NCBI RefSeq assembly: GCF_020921035.1
Contig: NC_063160.1
Location: 23,407,095 to 23,471,094 of the forward strand
Source: Rhodamnia argentea
Taxonomy: Eukaryota > Streptophyta > Magnoliopsida > Myrtales > Myrtaceae
DNA length: 64,000 nt
Reading direction: 5' to 3'
Part shown: positions 10,036 to 21,074 of the stretch, piece by piece
Layout: each line of letters opens with the position of its first letter
Position numbering within the stretch: position 1 is the stretch's first letter
The notes under the pieces: model-generated
What the model was told of the DNA's origin: nothing
What the model saw: the letters and a program-made list of their open reading frames with translations, nothing else
The model's database searches: none
Made by a program: the position numbers and the translations under genes

Positions 10036-13000
10036 TCATGCAATACCGACGTCCCTGGGAGCGGGTTGCGACTCTTGAACAGACCCGTCATTAGCCTTTT
10101 CGCCCTTGAAAGATTTTTGGCTGAATATTCGTACAAAGGCGCTCTTTGATCTTGAAATGCTTTGACTCCCGCCGCTGGATTTGCTTCCGATATTCCTCTT
10201 GGCAAGATCCTCCGACAATCTCTTCACGAGAGTGTCGAATCGACGCCTGAATGTTGGATACCTCGATATGGACTTGGTGATCCCTCGGAGCCTTCATTAT
10301 AGCATCAAAGTTAAGAAACACGTGAACAGACTTAAGTGCAAGAGTATTGAAATCCAAATTAAAATAGCAGACAAGCGTTCCTATTAGGCTTACCTTCGAG
10401 CTAAAGCTTCGAGTTCGGCTCTTTTACGCTCGGGCTCAGGAGGTGGGCCTACATATGAAGTCTTGAACCTTTCAGGGTCAGCACTTAGTAAAACAAGTTT
10501 ACATAGATAGTCCTCCTCAGCCACATTTAGGTGCTCTGCTCTAATCTGGTCCTTGATAATCAAAAGGGGATTGAAGAACCAATCAAAAATTGCATCTTTA
10601 GGTCTATTGGTGCTTGTTACTTCAGTATTATCACCTGCATTTTCACAACATTATTCCAGCAAATGTTCAAATACCTCAGATTATGGCATGCAAAGGAAAA
10701 AAATGTACAAAGAAAATTGGTGAAAATCGTAAAAAACTTTGCGTTTAGGAAAGAACTTACGCAATAAGATACCCATAGAATTGGCTTTTACTGAACACAA
10801 GAGCACTTGTAGCAGGCAATAAGTTGGCAAGCCTATGCTTATCACTCCACTACCTCTGCTCGCTTTGGCATCTTCAAAGTCTCGAGGGGTTATCAACCCC
10901 TCAGATACCATGCTTTCTCCATAGTGCTGACACTCGTCAAACAAGCCATCAAGAAACTACACGAGCACAATTTTATATTCGCTTAGTGAAAACAATTATA
11001 AGAAAGCAGGAGAAAACAGAGTACAGACTTTTCTCAACGTGGAGCTATGGAGGGGGCAAAGTTGGACGCCCATTTCTTGACGCACACATGGAAGCTGCAG
11101 ACATTCATTCCCCATAGATGATGTTCTTGAAGCAAAGAGGGAAATGACAAGCTACCTCAAGTGGTTTCAACTCAATAATGGTGTCTTTCAGTGAAACTGC
11201 GTGAGCTGGAGGTCTTTTAAAAGAAGCAGGCTGGGATAAAGAAGTGGCAGTAGAGGAAGTCTTTGGCGGCCCAGCCTCTTTCCTCCTATAGTTAGGCCTG
11301 ATGGACCGAGAATTCTGTGAGCATGTACGAAATCCACAATTTCCATTCAATTGTATCTCAAATCAGAACAAGAAAAAAATAGTAAGTACCTAGGAAAGCA
11401 GGATCCCTCTCGCATGTCAAGAATGTCGTTGCTGTATTCGTCATAGATCGCCAAGGATGCCACGACATAACAAAGCCCCAGCCAGAAGGAGGACTCCTGT
11501 AATTCCATCACCAGATGAGTTTGACCACACAATTCGCACAAAACAGTTGTTACCAATCTCCAGATTTGCTTATCTTAATGTGTTCCTTGCTAGTCAGGTT
11601 GTCCTATTGACTGGCATACTATCAAGAATTTAAGGAAACACATGCTGCATTTAAGTTGAACCACTGAGCTGTAATATCAATGCCGTGACATATCCAACTT
11701 TCCTCAGGCTATATGTGTTCAGAAAATCTACCTTGACTGCTCTTAAGACTCCATTTTAGTCCTAATCAATGTTATTTTCACTGCCAACTGAACAAAACAC
11801 CCTCGTAATCCTGGTTCTGCCAACTGATGAGGCGCATAAACAGGACATACTCCATATTTATAGGAAAAACAATAAGGTACATGTGCCTAGAGCTTTAGTA
11901 CTTGAAATGAGTAGGGTAGGATTTTTTTTTAACCGTAGAGAAAGGAATTTAACCTGATAAACAATAACTCCTGCAAAGGCACCAATGAAGATGCTGGATA
12001 GCATGGAGGCCAACACGGCTCCGACCACCGCCAAAGGCCAAAGTATGATGGCAAGACCAGCGAATGGAACGCAAATCGTCTCCAGGAATGGGCCTTCACG
12101 ACCAATGAGATCATGAAACAAACGGTGCCATCCCTTGAAGAACATGTAAGGGCTTTTGTATAGGGCAATGAGTGAGATAATGAGCATGTCAACCATAAAT
12201 CCAAGCACTCCAATTATGACAGCACCTGGAAGATACAGCAGCCTGCAAAGAAGTTTCGCATTAATAAATAAAAAGAAGTAGAAACCGACTTCTTTTTAAT
12301 TATTCAGATGGAAAACACCAACTTAGAGAACAAGTTGCATCCATGCTTTTTAGGTGGATGGTTACCGCATGCTTTTTTCTACACAATAATCTCTCGATAG
12401 TGCATTCATAGTTCAAGAAATACACAAGCTCAAAACTGCTGAAAATCACTGCGTGTGTTCATCCCTAGGTGATATAAGTCCACTCAGAAATCATATCTGA
12501 ATAAATTTGCATTCTTGACCCAAATTTAGAACCTTTGAGCTGCACATTGTTTATTTCCACTCGTCAAGCTTGTAAGACCGAAGCGTAACTACTCAATATG
12601 TTCGTTGATGTCTTAATAAAGCTAACATATTCTGTGCAAACAAGCTCAATGTGTCTACCTACAACAGTTGTAACAGAGATTGAAACATTGGCTCTGGACA
12701 AGCCCATCAGGATACTTTTCCTTTTTCTTTGCCCTTTCTTGCTCAAGGAATTTGACTTAGGTCGAAATTGAAGTACTGGAGCAGGCACAAAAACCAGACC
12801 TAATCTCATGATATTTACCCACTGCAGGCTCTTGATGCTGAATGTCATCCATGTAAGATAAGTAAGAGTGGAAGCAAACATCCATAAAATCCCGAACGAC
12901 AGTAAAGCTCCCTTTGACTGTGCTCCAAGTTCCATCCTGGGGAACATTGTAAAATCGTCAATATTCTAGGCCGAGGCACGGGAACAACAAAACAAAGACT

Positions 13001-14045
13001 TCATACATAGAAACAGTGGAAAAACTCGTCGGTCTTCCCCTCTCCAACAGCATCAAAAGTGGCAAATATTGGTGAAAGAAACCCATATGCTATCCCACCA
13101 ACGACGCTGCCAGCAATGCCAACCACTGGCCACAAGATCATGGGAATAGGCATGCACAGGATAAGGACAAGCTTCAATACAGGTCCTAATTGCTTTGATC
13201 TGCGAAACAGAAAACATTTAAAATGGAGGACCTCCAATTATGAATGAGGCAACTTTCAGTGATAGGTTCAAGGAATCACCTCAGGATACAATAACAGGTC
13301 CAGAAACAGTGGAGGGGCCAAAGACCCAATACAATAGCAGAGTTGCCAATTGTTATAATAAGGCACGCCAAGGGACAAATTATAACACCTGAAATACAAG
13401 ATACATTCAACTTCCAGCACTCAAAATCACAATTTTATACATCGACAAGAGAACTTAGAAACCCAGGTTGGGGTCCAAAATGGTCATAACCTAGACACTA
13501 TGGTTGCTATCGTCTAAATAATAGGCTTCTCAACAATTTAATCAGCCCAGGGAAACCAGGACAAACAAAACAATGAGTTGATGCTTGATGAATATTCAAG
13601 TGGTTTAGTTGGGGAAACACATCGCAAGGGGCTTCTGCCTCCCATCTTGTTTTCAGCAAGTCACTGAGATGTCCTCTCGATTCACAAGAAAACGCCACCC
13701 GACAACGTCTAGCCAAAGCAGAGTTACGTACCTATCCAATTTAGCAAGCGGAACTAAATCGAGACAAAATTGTCGCCAACAATCTATAATAATCAGAGCT
13801 GAAGTCGAAACATCAGCGCATCAATTGTTCTTTCTCCGAACAACCGTTTCCGACATACGGATCGGAAACAAACCCGTTGCACTCAGATTCTTCAATAGCA
13901 CAGTAGAAAAACGAAAGCACACAACAAGCAAAGGAGGCATAGATTTCTGACCTTTGATATTGCCCAAGAGCAGGAGCCCAATGAAGTAAGGCAAGAAGCA
14001 GATGAAGTTCCATATCTTAGCCAGAGCCCCTCTTGGAGGCTCCAT
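10036..14045 (-). CDS. Uncharacterised multipass membrane protein, At3g27390-like
   Basis: Ten exons join in phase to 587 residues, matching the length I recall for Arabidopsis At3g27390: 14045-13952, 13388-13280, 13199-13007, 12936-12800, 12242-11954, 11496-11390, 11297-11156, 10956-10761, 10634-10394 and 10291-10036. The N-terminal half is a series of hydrophobic segments (MEPPRGALAKIWNFICFLPY; GLWPLHCFW; ILWPVVGIAGSVVGG; LIISLIALYKSPYMFFKGWH; FAGLAIILWPLAVVGAVLAS). The hydrophilic C-terminus includes NRPKDAIFDWFFNPLLI and a Ser/Arg-rich tail with FSQKSFKG. The family is conserved in plants, probably in an endomembrane or plasma membrane, with no reaction established that I know of. No stop or frameshift is seen. 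All splice sites are GT-AG. Confidence 0.92.
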
Positions 14046-16621
14046 GATATCTCCTCAATCCCCCAAGATCTCCCTCGATCACCGTACACCCACCTCACAC
14101 CTAGTCCCACTTCCTCCTGCGGGCCCAAAAAGATTACAAATTTTCAGCCATGTAAAACAATCCATTCACGTCGCAGAAGAGAGCAAAAGAAAACAGCAAA
14201 AGAGACCCACAAAGGAGAGATGAGCGAAACCCGCACTACCCCTTCGATTCAGTCATCCTCTGACTTCTGGCGTCCGAATAAAGCAAAGAATCGAGCAAAG
14301 TTTGACCCTTTGTTGCTCTTGGTACCGGGAAATCGAAGCCCCGGAAAAACAGAGGATGTGAAACTTGGAGTTGCGGTCGGAGGATAGAACAGAAGAAGAG
14401 AATAAGACCCGCTAGTAACAGTTTGAAGGACACGGAAACCATTTAATTGTGTAACAAAGACGCTAACTCGACTCGAAGCGACGCGCCCTGGTCAAGTCCC
14501 ACTTCGCTGTCGCTAAACTTTAGAACATTCATGACTAAAGTGGAAAAAAAAAAAACAAAAAAACGTTAGAACATTGCATAGAAGCGAGGGAAGAGCCCAC
14601 TTTGAGGATAAGAGAGGCCTCATTAACCGACGTCGACAACTTCTAATTTCCTCTCGTGTGGTTTTTATTCTTTGTTTCTTCTTTTTCGGCAATACACCAG
14701 AAAAAATTCATATGAAATTTCAGATAATAATTACTCTATAGCAGCACCTGTTAAAATCACTTCCAAGTTTCCCTTTTATTTTTTTACGTAATGATGTCAA
14801 GTTTTATTTGGTGTCTTCTAATGCAAGAACATCGATTTTGTGTCGCCATTGACAACCAGTAATGGCGATTGTTGTCGGCCGGCAAATGGGAATGGGCATT
14901 TCAGTCCTTTCACACCATGCTTTGTTTTGGGTCTTCTATTGTCATTTGTCGTCTGTAGAGTCAGATGGTTGGATTCTTGTTTTGTTTGGGGATGGATAGG
15001 AGGTGATGACAATTATGGTTACAAAACGACTAAATTTTGCAAATTTCCCTTCTCTCACTTTCCCAGGAAATTTCGAATTTCCTCTTCTTCTTTTTTATGT
15101 GAATTTCCTTTCTCCCATTTTTCCATATTTTCCAAGGACATGCATGACAACAGTTCTATTTTCCTATTTTTTATTTTTCTGTTTCGAAGAACATATTTAA
15201 AATAGAAATCTATTTTATAACGCAACTTCACTTTTCTATTTTTGAGACAAACTTTTGACTCAAAAATAGGTTTGAAACAAAAATAAAAAGTAGAAATTTT
15301 TTTTTTTGGTAAGGAAAATAAAAAGTAGAAATTTTCTATTTTTCTGTTTCTAAAACAGACATATAAATAAAAATTCTTCTTATTGCTCACTCCATCTACC
15401 TTGCATGAGGTCTCCTTTTCTCTCATGTCCCTAGAGCCGATCCCTATCCCCGTCGTTGGTTGCCCGTCGCCATTCATCAGTCACCTCTCATCCCTAGTAC
15501 TAGTCCACGTCCGCAGGCCGCCGGTCGTCGTTCGTCGGTCACCCGTCTTCGACCGCCCTCCATCGATCACCCGACCATCGAAATATTATGATGTTATTAC
15601 ACAAAATTTCTATTCCGAGAACAGAAATTTTGTGTCATTATCAAATGCGTATTTCTAGTCATAAACTCGTCCAAGGAATGTAATAGAAAAATCCATTTTC
15701 GGCTATAAATAAAACCCAAGAAAAGAATGATTATCATTTACGCTCTAAGTTTCTCAGCCTCGAAAAAGAAAGCGAGAGAGATAATGCATCGAGTAGGGTT
15801 GAATTTGAGAAAATGACACGATTAATCCATAAATAGTCATTTAACGTGGAATGTCGTCTCCGAACTTTTCATTTATTCATTATAGCCCATTGACTCTTAG
15901 CAATTATTCAACCTCATTCTTAAATTGCATGAAAATATTCAATGTTATTCTTCTGCTAATTCAACATAAATAAAGTATATTGATGTGGCTCCCAATCAAT
16001 TAAATTTGAATAACAGAACCAAAAAAAAAAAATTGCACATGAATTATCCATATAAGATATTCATCTCAATTTTTCACGTAATCAAATTACAATGAACATG
16101 TTAATACCTTACTATTTTTTTTAAGATAGATGGATAAAAGAATTGAACATACTAATTCATCATTTTCCAAATTACTTAAAGGAACTCCATTGAACGATCT
16201 AATGAGTTAGGAAGCGATTCGCTCGCGTCGGTGATATGGCCCACAACACCTTGTTGAGCCATACGTCATTGAGGGAGAAAAATTCCCATGTTTGGACTTA
16301 TCCAATTTAACCAGTATCTTATACCATTATGAGACTATCTCTTTTGGAGTGGGTCATGTTTTGGCAGTTCATCCATACCGGGCAGATCCACCTCTTATTG
16401 CGCCGATTTCATAAAATCTAACTTTATGAAAGCTTGTGAAAGATATAGAAAGCCGACTGACACCACGCCACAAATTAATGCAGAAGCAAGAGATCAAACA
16501 GACTTATTGATTAACGTACATGCATCGACTCGGTCGGCCGAGGTTTCACCAAAACACGACAGGAAGAAAGACACACAGATTCAAGAACCATTACAGACGC
16601 ACGTGGACACGAGCAGTTCCA
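14046..16621. other. Long intergenic region upstream of the membrane protein gene
   Basis: Holds the 5' flank of the membrane protein gene, then AT-rich DNA with poly-T and poly-A runs, short palindromes (see 15599-15635) and the 3' flank of the heat shock gene. The 15150-15660 stretch, with repeated TTCTATTTTTCTGTTTC-like words in both orientations, may be a decayed transposable element, but no termini could be fixed. No gene supported. Confidence 0.4.
15599..15635. repeat. Perfect 13-bp inverted repeat with 11-bp loop
   Basis: ACACAAAATTTCT at 15599-15611 pairs with AGAAATTTTGTGT at 15623-15635, leaving an 11-base loop. It could be a transposon terminus folded back on itself or a simple cruciform-forming palindrome. 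No gene lies within several hundred bases, so a transcription terminator role is not indicated. Confidence 0.7.
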
Positions 16622-17041
16622 TCAGCGGATCTCGACCCTCTTGGCCTCGGGCTTCTTCTCCTCCGCCTTGGGCACGATGACGGTGAGCACCCCGTCCTCC
16701 ATGCACGCCTTGATCTCCTCCCTCTTTGCGTTCCGCGGCAGCCTGAACCGCCTCGAGAACTTGCCCCGGAAACGCTCCACCCGGTGCCACTTCTCCTCTC
16801 CGCCACCCTTGGCCTCCCTGTCCTCCGGCGCCTTCCTCTCCCCGCTGATTGTCAGGTACCCGTCCCCGTCGACCTCCACCTTCACCTCCTCCTTCTTCAG
16901 CCCCGGGAGGTCGGCGATGAACACGTGGGCCTCCGGGGTCTCCTTCCAGTCGGTCGGCGCGTTGAGCACCGGGCACTTGTTGACCATCGACAGGAACGGG
17001 TCCAGGATCTCGTTCCCCATGAGATGAGAAATCACAGACAT
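16622..17041 (-). CDS. Class I-type small heat shock protein (alpha-crystallin domain)
   Basis: Single-exon gene of 139 residues. ATP-independent chaperone that holds unfolding proteins, probably in the cytosol. The alpha-crystallin domain starts near [20 protein letters not shown] and runs through [36 protein letters not shown] and the signature [18 protein letters not shown]. The N-terminal arm is short (about 30 residues, [20 protein letters not shown]), so the protein is shorter than usual 17-18 kDa class I members and lacks their FDPFSLD-type arm. Coding sequence is GC-rich compared with flanks, common for intronless plant sHSPs. The promoter carries heat shock elements and a TATA box. 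No coding defect seen. Class I is favoured by the DWKETPEAH and WHRVERxxGKFxRRFRLP blocks. Confidence 0.95.
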   Translation of the reverse strand: MSVISHLMGNEILDPFLSMVNKCPVLNAPTDWKETPEAHVFIADLPGLKKEEVKVEVDGDGYLTISGERKAPEDREAKGGGEEKWHRVERFRGKFSRRFRLPRNAKREEIKACMEDGVLTVIVPKAEEKKPEAKRVEIR

Positions 17042-17130
17042 CGTTGGCCGCCGGAAATGGTGACGATCTGCTGATGATTCAGGTGGGTATGTGGGTTGAA
17101 GTGGCTTGTGTCTGTGCGTGAGGCTTTGGT

Positions 17131-17138
17131 TTTTATAG
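17131..17138 (-). promoter_or_regulatory. TATA box of the small heat shock gene
   Basis: On the minus strand the sequence reads CCTATAAAAACC, about 92 bp upstream of the ATG. It sits immediately downstream of the heat shock element cluster in the direction of transcription, the standard arrangement of plant sHSP promoters. Confidence 0.8.
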
Positions 17139-17155
17139 GGCGAGCTTTGGATGCG

Positions 17156-17173
17156 TTCTTGAAGTTTCTTGAT
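17156..17173 (-). promoter_or_regulatory. Heat shock element, continuous nTTCnnGAAn array
   Basis: Units TTC (17156-17158), GAA (17161-17163), TTC (17166-17168) and GAt (17171-17173) are spaced exactly 5 bp apart, three perfect units plus one with a mismatch. The element lies about 18 bp upstream of the TATA box on the minus strand. Such arrays bind trimeric heat shock factor. A second two-unit GAAccTTC site lies at 17286-17293. Confidence 0.88.
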
Positions 17174-17285
17174 CTGTTCGGTGTGGTGGAATTTTTCGTT
17201 CGAGGGTTGATGTGATTACGAAAAGGATAAGGATAGAATAGAATCGAAGGGTGGTTCTACCACCTTCCCGCATGCTGTGCTGCTT

Positions 17286-17293
17286 GAACCTTC
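17286..17293 (-). promoter_or_regulatory. Second, shorter heat shock element
   Basis: GAAccTTC, two units with 2-bp spacing, about 115 bp upstream of the proximal heat shock element. Alone it would be weak; together with the proximal array it is consistent with cooperative heat shock factor binding. Confidence 0.5.
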
Positions 17294-17439
17294 TCCACCA
17301 TTCCACCCCCTAGTTTAGCATAAACATAATTACGAATTAACCTCTAACCTGTGTAACAAGCTAGTACCTTCATTTGCTTGGCTTAAATATCAAATTGCTT
17401 GCGCTTGATATACAATGTAAAGAAATATGATTTCAGACT

Positions 17440-17665
17440 GCATTTGTTTCGTGAAAATTTAGGTGATTTGAAAAATATTTTTCTAAAAATAATCATTCGT
17501 CCCGCTTATGAAAATGAATGAACGAAAATAAATTTTATTATCTATGAAAATATTTAGGTATAAATAATTATCGACAATGAGAATTTCTTTCGTTAACTAA
17601 TTATTTCAAGCGGTACAATCAATTATTTTTAAGAAAATGTTATTCATTTTTGCAAAATAAATGGA
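17440..17665. mobile_element. Degenerate MITE-like element (family also at 29.8 and 55.3 kb)
   Basis: AT-rich segment of about 225 bp starting near GCATTTGTTTCGTGAAAA and ending near TTTTGCAAAATAAATGG, loosely inverted at its ends. The interior shares words such as AAAAATAATCATT, ATTATCGACAATGA and ATTATTTCAAG(C/A)GG with segments at about 29830-30073 and 55338-55505. Target duplications could not be fixed. It is a non-autonomous DNA-type repeat by inference only. Confidence 0.5.
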
Positions 17666-17877
17666 GTATAAATATTCTATGGACACAATAAAATTCGTTT
17701 CTCACTCAATCCCTGGGGGCATGTTGGCATGACTTTATTGAGATGGTACTCGACCGCATAGAGTGCACTCGTGTTGGGATTTTCTACGGGTAAATGAAAA
17801 GTGTGGAGGAATGGGTTTTCGGCAAAATAGGTAAAAGTTATGAAAAAAGTCATAAACATATTGTAATTGTATTAATT

Positions 17878-19363
17878 CAGCTCTAAATCTTTTTTTTTTT
17901 TGTCAATTCAATCCTAAACATTTTTGTATTTGTGCTAATTCAGTCTATTTGATGGCAAAAGGATACTAAGAGTGCTAATATTTGTGTACGGTGCTCACTA
18001 TAGTGTCAATTTTTTTTAGATCACTTAAGTGCCAATTTTTTTTTTGAAAAACGGTTATTTCAGGGCCAACTCCGGTGAGATTTGCCGGAAATCTGACATG
18101 GCATCTACATGGCTCGCCGGAGCTTTCAAGTCAACAAAATAAATAAATAAATAAATAAAATCCACGTAATATTAAAAAACTAAATAAAAAAGTGAAGCAG
18201 TTGCGGCGCTTGCCGCCGCCGCCCCACCATCGCCGGCAACGACCGGTGAGGGGTGGGGGACGGCCGAGGGGGGTCGCCGAGGCCTCGCCCCATCATGGAG
18301 AGGTCGGCCATTGTCGGGCCTTGGCGACCCCGGCAAGGCCTTGATGGGGTCACCGGGGCTCGGCGACCGTCCTTGCCTGAACGAGCCCTCGCCACCGCAA
18401 CTTCTGCTTTTTTTTTTTTAAAGTTATTTTTTTTGTTTGATTTTAATTTTTAAAAAAATTAACTATTTTTAAGTTGAACAATCCATGTGGACTCCAAGTG
18501 GGCGCCGCGTGGATTGATTTTTTTTAATATAATTGCCACATAATATTAAAAAAATATTAAAAAGGTCATGTGTATTGTTTGGCTCGAATTAACACTTAAG
18601 TGATCACTTAAGTGTCAATTCAGCTCTAAATCTTTTTTTTTTTTGTCAATTCAATCCTAAACATTTTTGTATTTGTGCTAATTCAGTCTATTTGATGGCA
18701 AAAGGATACTAAGAGTGCTAATATTTGTGTACGGTGCTCACTATAGTGTCAATTTTTTTTAAATCACTTAAGTGCCAATTTTTTTTTTTTGAAAAACGGT
18801 TATTTCGGGGCCAACTCCGGTGAGATTTGCCGGAAATCCGACATGGCATCTACATGGCTCGCCGGAGCTTTCAAGTCAACAAAAAATAAATAAATAAATA
18901 AATAAAATCCACGTAATATTAAAAAACTAAATAAAAAAGTGAAGCAGTTGCGGCGCTTGCCGCCGCCGCCCCACCATCGCCGGCAACGACCGGTGAGGGG
19001 TGGGGGACGGCCGAGGGGGGTCGCCGAGGCCTCGCCCCATCATGGAGAGGTCGGCCATTGTCGGGCCTTGGCGACCCCGGCAAGGCCTTGATGGGGTCGC
19101 CGGGCCTCGGCGACCGTCCTTGCCCGAACGAGCCCTCGCCACCGCAACTTCTGCTTCTTCTTTTTTTATTTTTTATTTTTAAGTTATTTTTTTGTTTGAT
19201 TTTAATTTTTTAAAAAATTAACTATTTTTAAGTTGAACAATCCATGTGGACTCCAAGTGGGCGCCACGTGGATTGATTTTGTTAATATAATCGCCACATA
19301 ATATTAAAAAAATATTAAAAAATGTCATGTGTACTGTTTGGCTCGAATTGACACTTAAGTGAT
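17878..19363. repeat. 743-bp direct tandem duplication inside the element
   Basis: Blocks 17878-18620 and 18621-19363 are near-identical over their whole length, including the GC-rich core with GCCGCCGCCCCACCATCGCC and the flanking AT tracts. Only a few substitutions and poly-A/T length changes separate them, so the duplication is recent. It includes flanking sequence to the left of the inner TIR, so it arose by unequal exchange or replication slippage rather than by a second transposition. Confidence 0.92.
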
Positions 19364-19462
19364 CACTTTTTTTTTTATTGGGTACTTAAGTGATCCAAAA
19401 AAAATATTGATACTAAAGTGAGCGGTGTACACAAATATTGGCACTCCAATTGTTCTTTTGCC
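17954..19462. mobile_element. Non-autonomous TIR DNA element (internally duplicated)
   Basis: The left terminus GGCAAAAGGATACTAAGAGT is mirrored at the right end by ATTGTTCTTTTGCC. The match continues inward about 80 bp through GTGCTAATATTTGTGTAC, GCTCACTATAGTG and ATCACTTAAGTGCC. The core is GC-rich and carries low-complexity Arg/Pro/Gly frames on both strands that are not real genes. The 743-bp duplication makes this copy about twice the size of the related copy at 20383-21074. No transposase. Confidence 0.75.
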
Positions 19463-19839
19463 CTGTTTGGTTGGCTTATGCCGACGTGGCACTACCGGCG
19501 CCGACGTGGACTATTTTAAATAATTTTTTATTTTTATTTTGTCCTTTCTTTTCTTTATTTTTTTTTTCCAAAACCCATAAGGCCAGCAGAAAAAAATCAT
19601 AAAAATTAAAATATTATTCAAATATATATTTTAAAAAGTCAACGTCAACAGCGACAGGTCCACGCCAGCACTAGCCAACCAAGTAGATTGTATTAGCACA
19701 ACTACAAAAGATTTAGGGTTGAATTAACACAAAAAATATTTGGGATTGAATTGACACAATTGCAATATGTTTAGGACTTTTTTGGTAATTCTCCTGGCAG
19801 AAAGGCATCCTCTCCCTATGATTTCATAATGAAAAACGA

Positions 19840-20382
19840 AAAATTGGCTTTAGCCAATTTTATCCATAGATTGGGAAAAAAATTCTTACGAACAGTTCTT
19901 GCGCTTCTATGACAGCAAGAGGGGAAAGGAGCCCCTACTGGCTAATATTTGCTGGATTCCAACCCTGCTTTGCTACTAAAGCTTGGATGGGGAAGATCCA
20001 AGATAGAACGAAGCAAGTTATGGGTTCGAGCTCTTCAAGGGAAATATCGTCGAAGCTCAAATTTTTGAAATCACGAGGTCAAGGCCTCAGGCTCTTCTTT
20101 GTGGAAGGTGACCAGGGATGCTAAATAAATACTCAAATTGGGAACTTTGTATCAGATAGGGGATGGAAGGTCGATTGAGGTCGGAAATCACCCTAGGGCT
20201 ACTAACCTCTCAACTCATATGCCTTCTTTTATTGATCCAAATCCTATTTCGAAGCAAAGAAAGATAAAAAGCTTATTTATCCCAAGGACAAAAACTTGGG
20301 ATGAATTTAGTCTAAATCAGACGTTTTGCCCGACCTCAATACAAGCCATTCTTCATATACATGTGTCGAATTCCATTTGGGT
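19840..20382 (+). mobile_element. LINE (L1-type) remnant, 3' part of reverse transcriptase ORF
   Basis: In shifting frames this reads as the C-terminal connection region of a plant L1 reverse transcriptase: YQIGDGRSIEVG, LSTHMPSFIDPNPIS, then PRTKTWDEFSLNQTFCPTS and QAILHIHVSNSIWV. The usual order W-Q-I-G-D-G-R-S-I followed by D-x-x-T-F-C-P is characteristic of that region. Several stops and frame changes show it is dead. It continues after the TIR element at 20383-21074. Confidence 0.7.
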
Positions 20383-21074
20383 GGAGTGCCAATATTTATG
20401 TATAGCGCTCACTTTAGTGCAAATATTTTTTTTTTATCACTTAAGTGCCAAATCGGAGAAAAAATTATCACTTAAGTGTCAATTCCGACCAAACAGTACA
20501 CGTGGCATGTTTTAATATTGTTGTGGCAATAATTTAAAAAAAAATCAACCCACGTGGCGTCCACATGGACTGTTCAACTTAAAAATAGTTAAATTTTTAA
20601 AAAAATTAAAATCAAACAAAAAATAACTTTAAAAAAAAAAAAGAAGCATAAGTTGCAGCCTGTTGCCACGCTACCATCGCCGGTCATTGCCCCGTGAGGG
20701 TGAGGAATGGTGGAGGGGTGTCGCCGAGCCCCGATGGCCCGGGCGAGGACTTAGCGGGGTCCTCGGGGCTCGGCGGCCCCCCTCGACCATCCCCCACTCC
20801 TCGTCGCCGCAACCGCTTCACTTTTTTTTTAGCTTATTTTTTTAATTTTTTAATATTACATGGATTTTTTTATTAATTTTTAATTTATTTTTTTGCTAAC
20901 TTGGAAGCTCCAACGAGCTATGTAGATGCCACGTCAGATTTCCGGCAAATCTCATCGAAGTTGGCACTTAAATAACCGTTTTTAAAAAAAATTGACATTT
21001 AAGTGATCAAAAAAAATATTACCACTAAAATGAGTACCGTACACAAATATTGACACTCCTAACGTCCTTTTGCC
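20383..21074. mobile_element. TIR DNA element inserted in LINE remnant (copy A only)
   Basis: Same family as 17954-19462 in single-unit form, in opposite orientation. The left end GGAGTGCCAATATTTATG and right end CGTCCTTTTGCC are inverted relatives. The core has the GC-rich gcggggtcctcggggctcgg type. Copy B of the duplication has no element at the equivalent place (23737-23770) but has about 30 bp of LINE sequence missing from copy A, so insertion came with or was followed by a small deletion. Confidence 0.75.

Larger units (their letters stand above)
17821..19790. mobile_element. Outer inverted-repeat element enclosing a second TIR element
   Basis: Left end near 17840 (AAAAAAGTCATAAACATATTG) is inverted at 19760-19790 (CAATATGTTTAGGACTTTTT), and the following 100 bp are also inverted (TCAATTCAATCCTAAACATT against a matching block at 19690-19760). 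This marks an outer element of the same family as the 22371-22794 element, with another TIR element and its duplication inserted inside. No protein is encoded. Confidence 0.65.

Noticed and set aside
14236-14442. 68-codon minus frame with hydrophobic start, 190 bp upstream of the membrane protein ATG
   Set aside because: Looks like a signal peptide by chance; no cysteines or domain after it. It could be an upstream ORF, but nothing supports translation.
15150-15660. Possible complete transposon with inverted words
   Set aside because: Words repeat in both orientations, but no pair of termini with a target duplication could be fixed.
16520-17074. 184-codon plus-strand frame across the heat shock gene
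   Set aside because: Antisense shadow of a GC-rich coding region; no family features, whereas the opposite strand is a clear sHSP.
18180-19182. Arg/Pro/Gly-rich 60-71 codon frames on both strands
   Set aside because: They lie in the GC-rich core of a non-autonomous repeat, occur on both strands and repeat with the 743-bp duplication.
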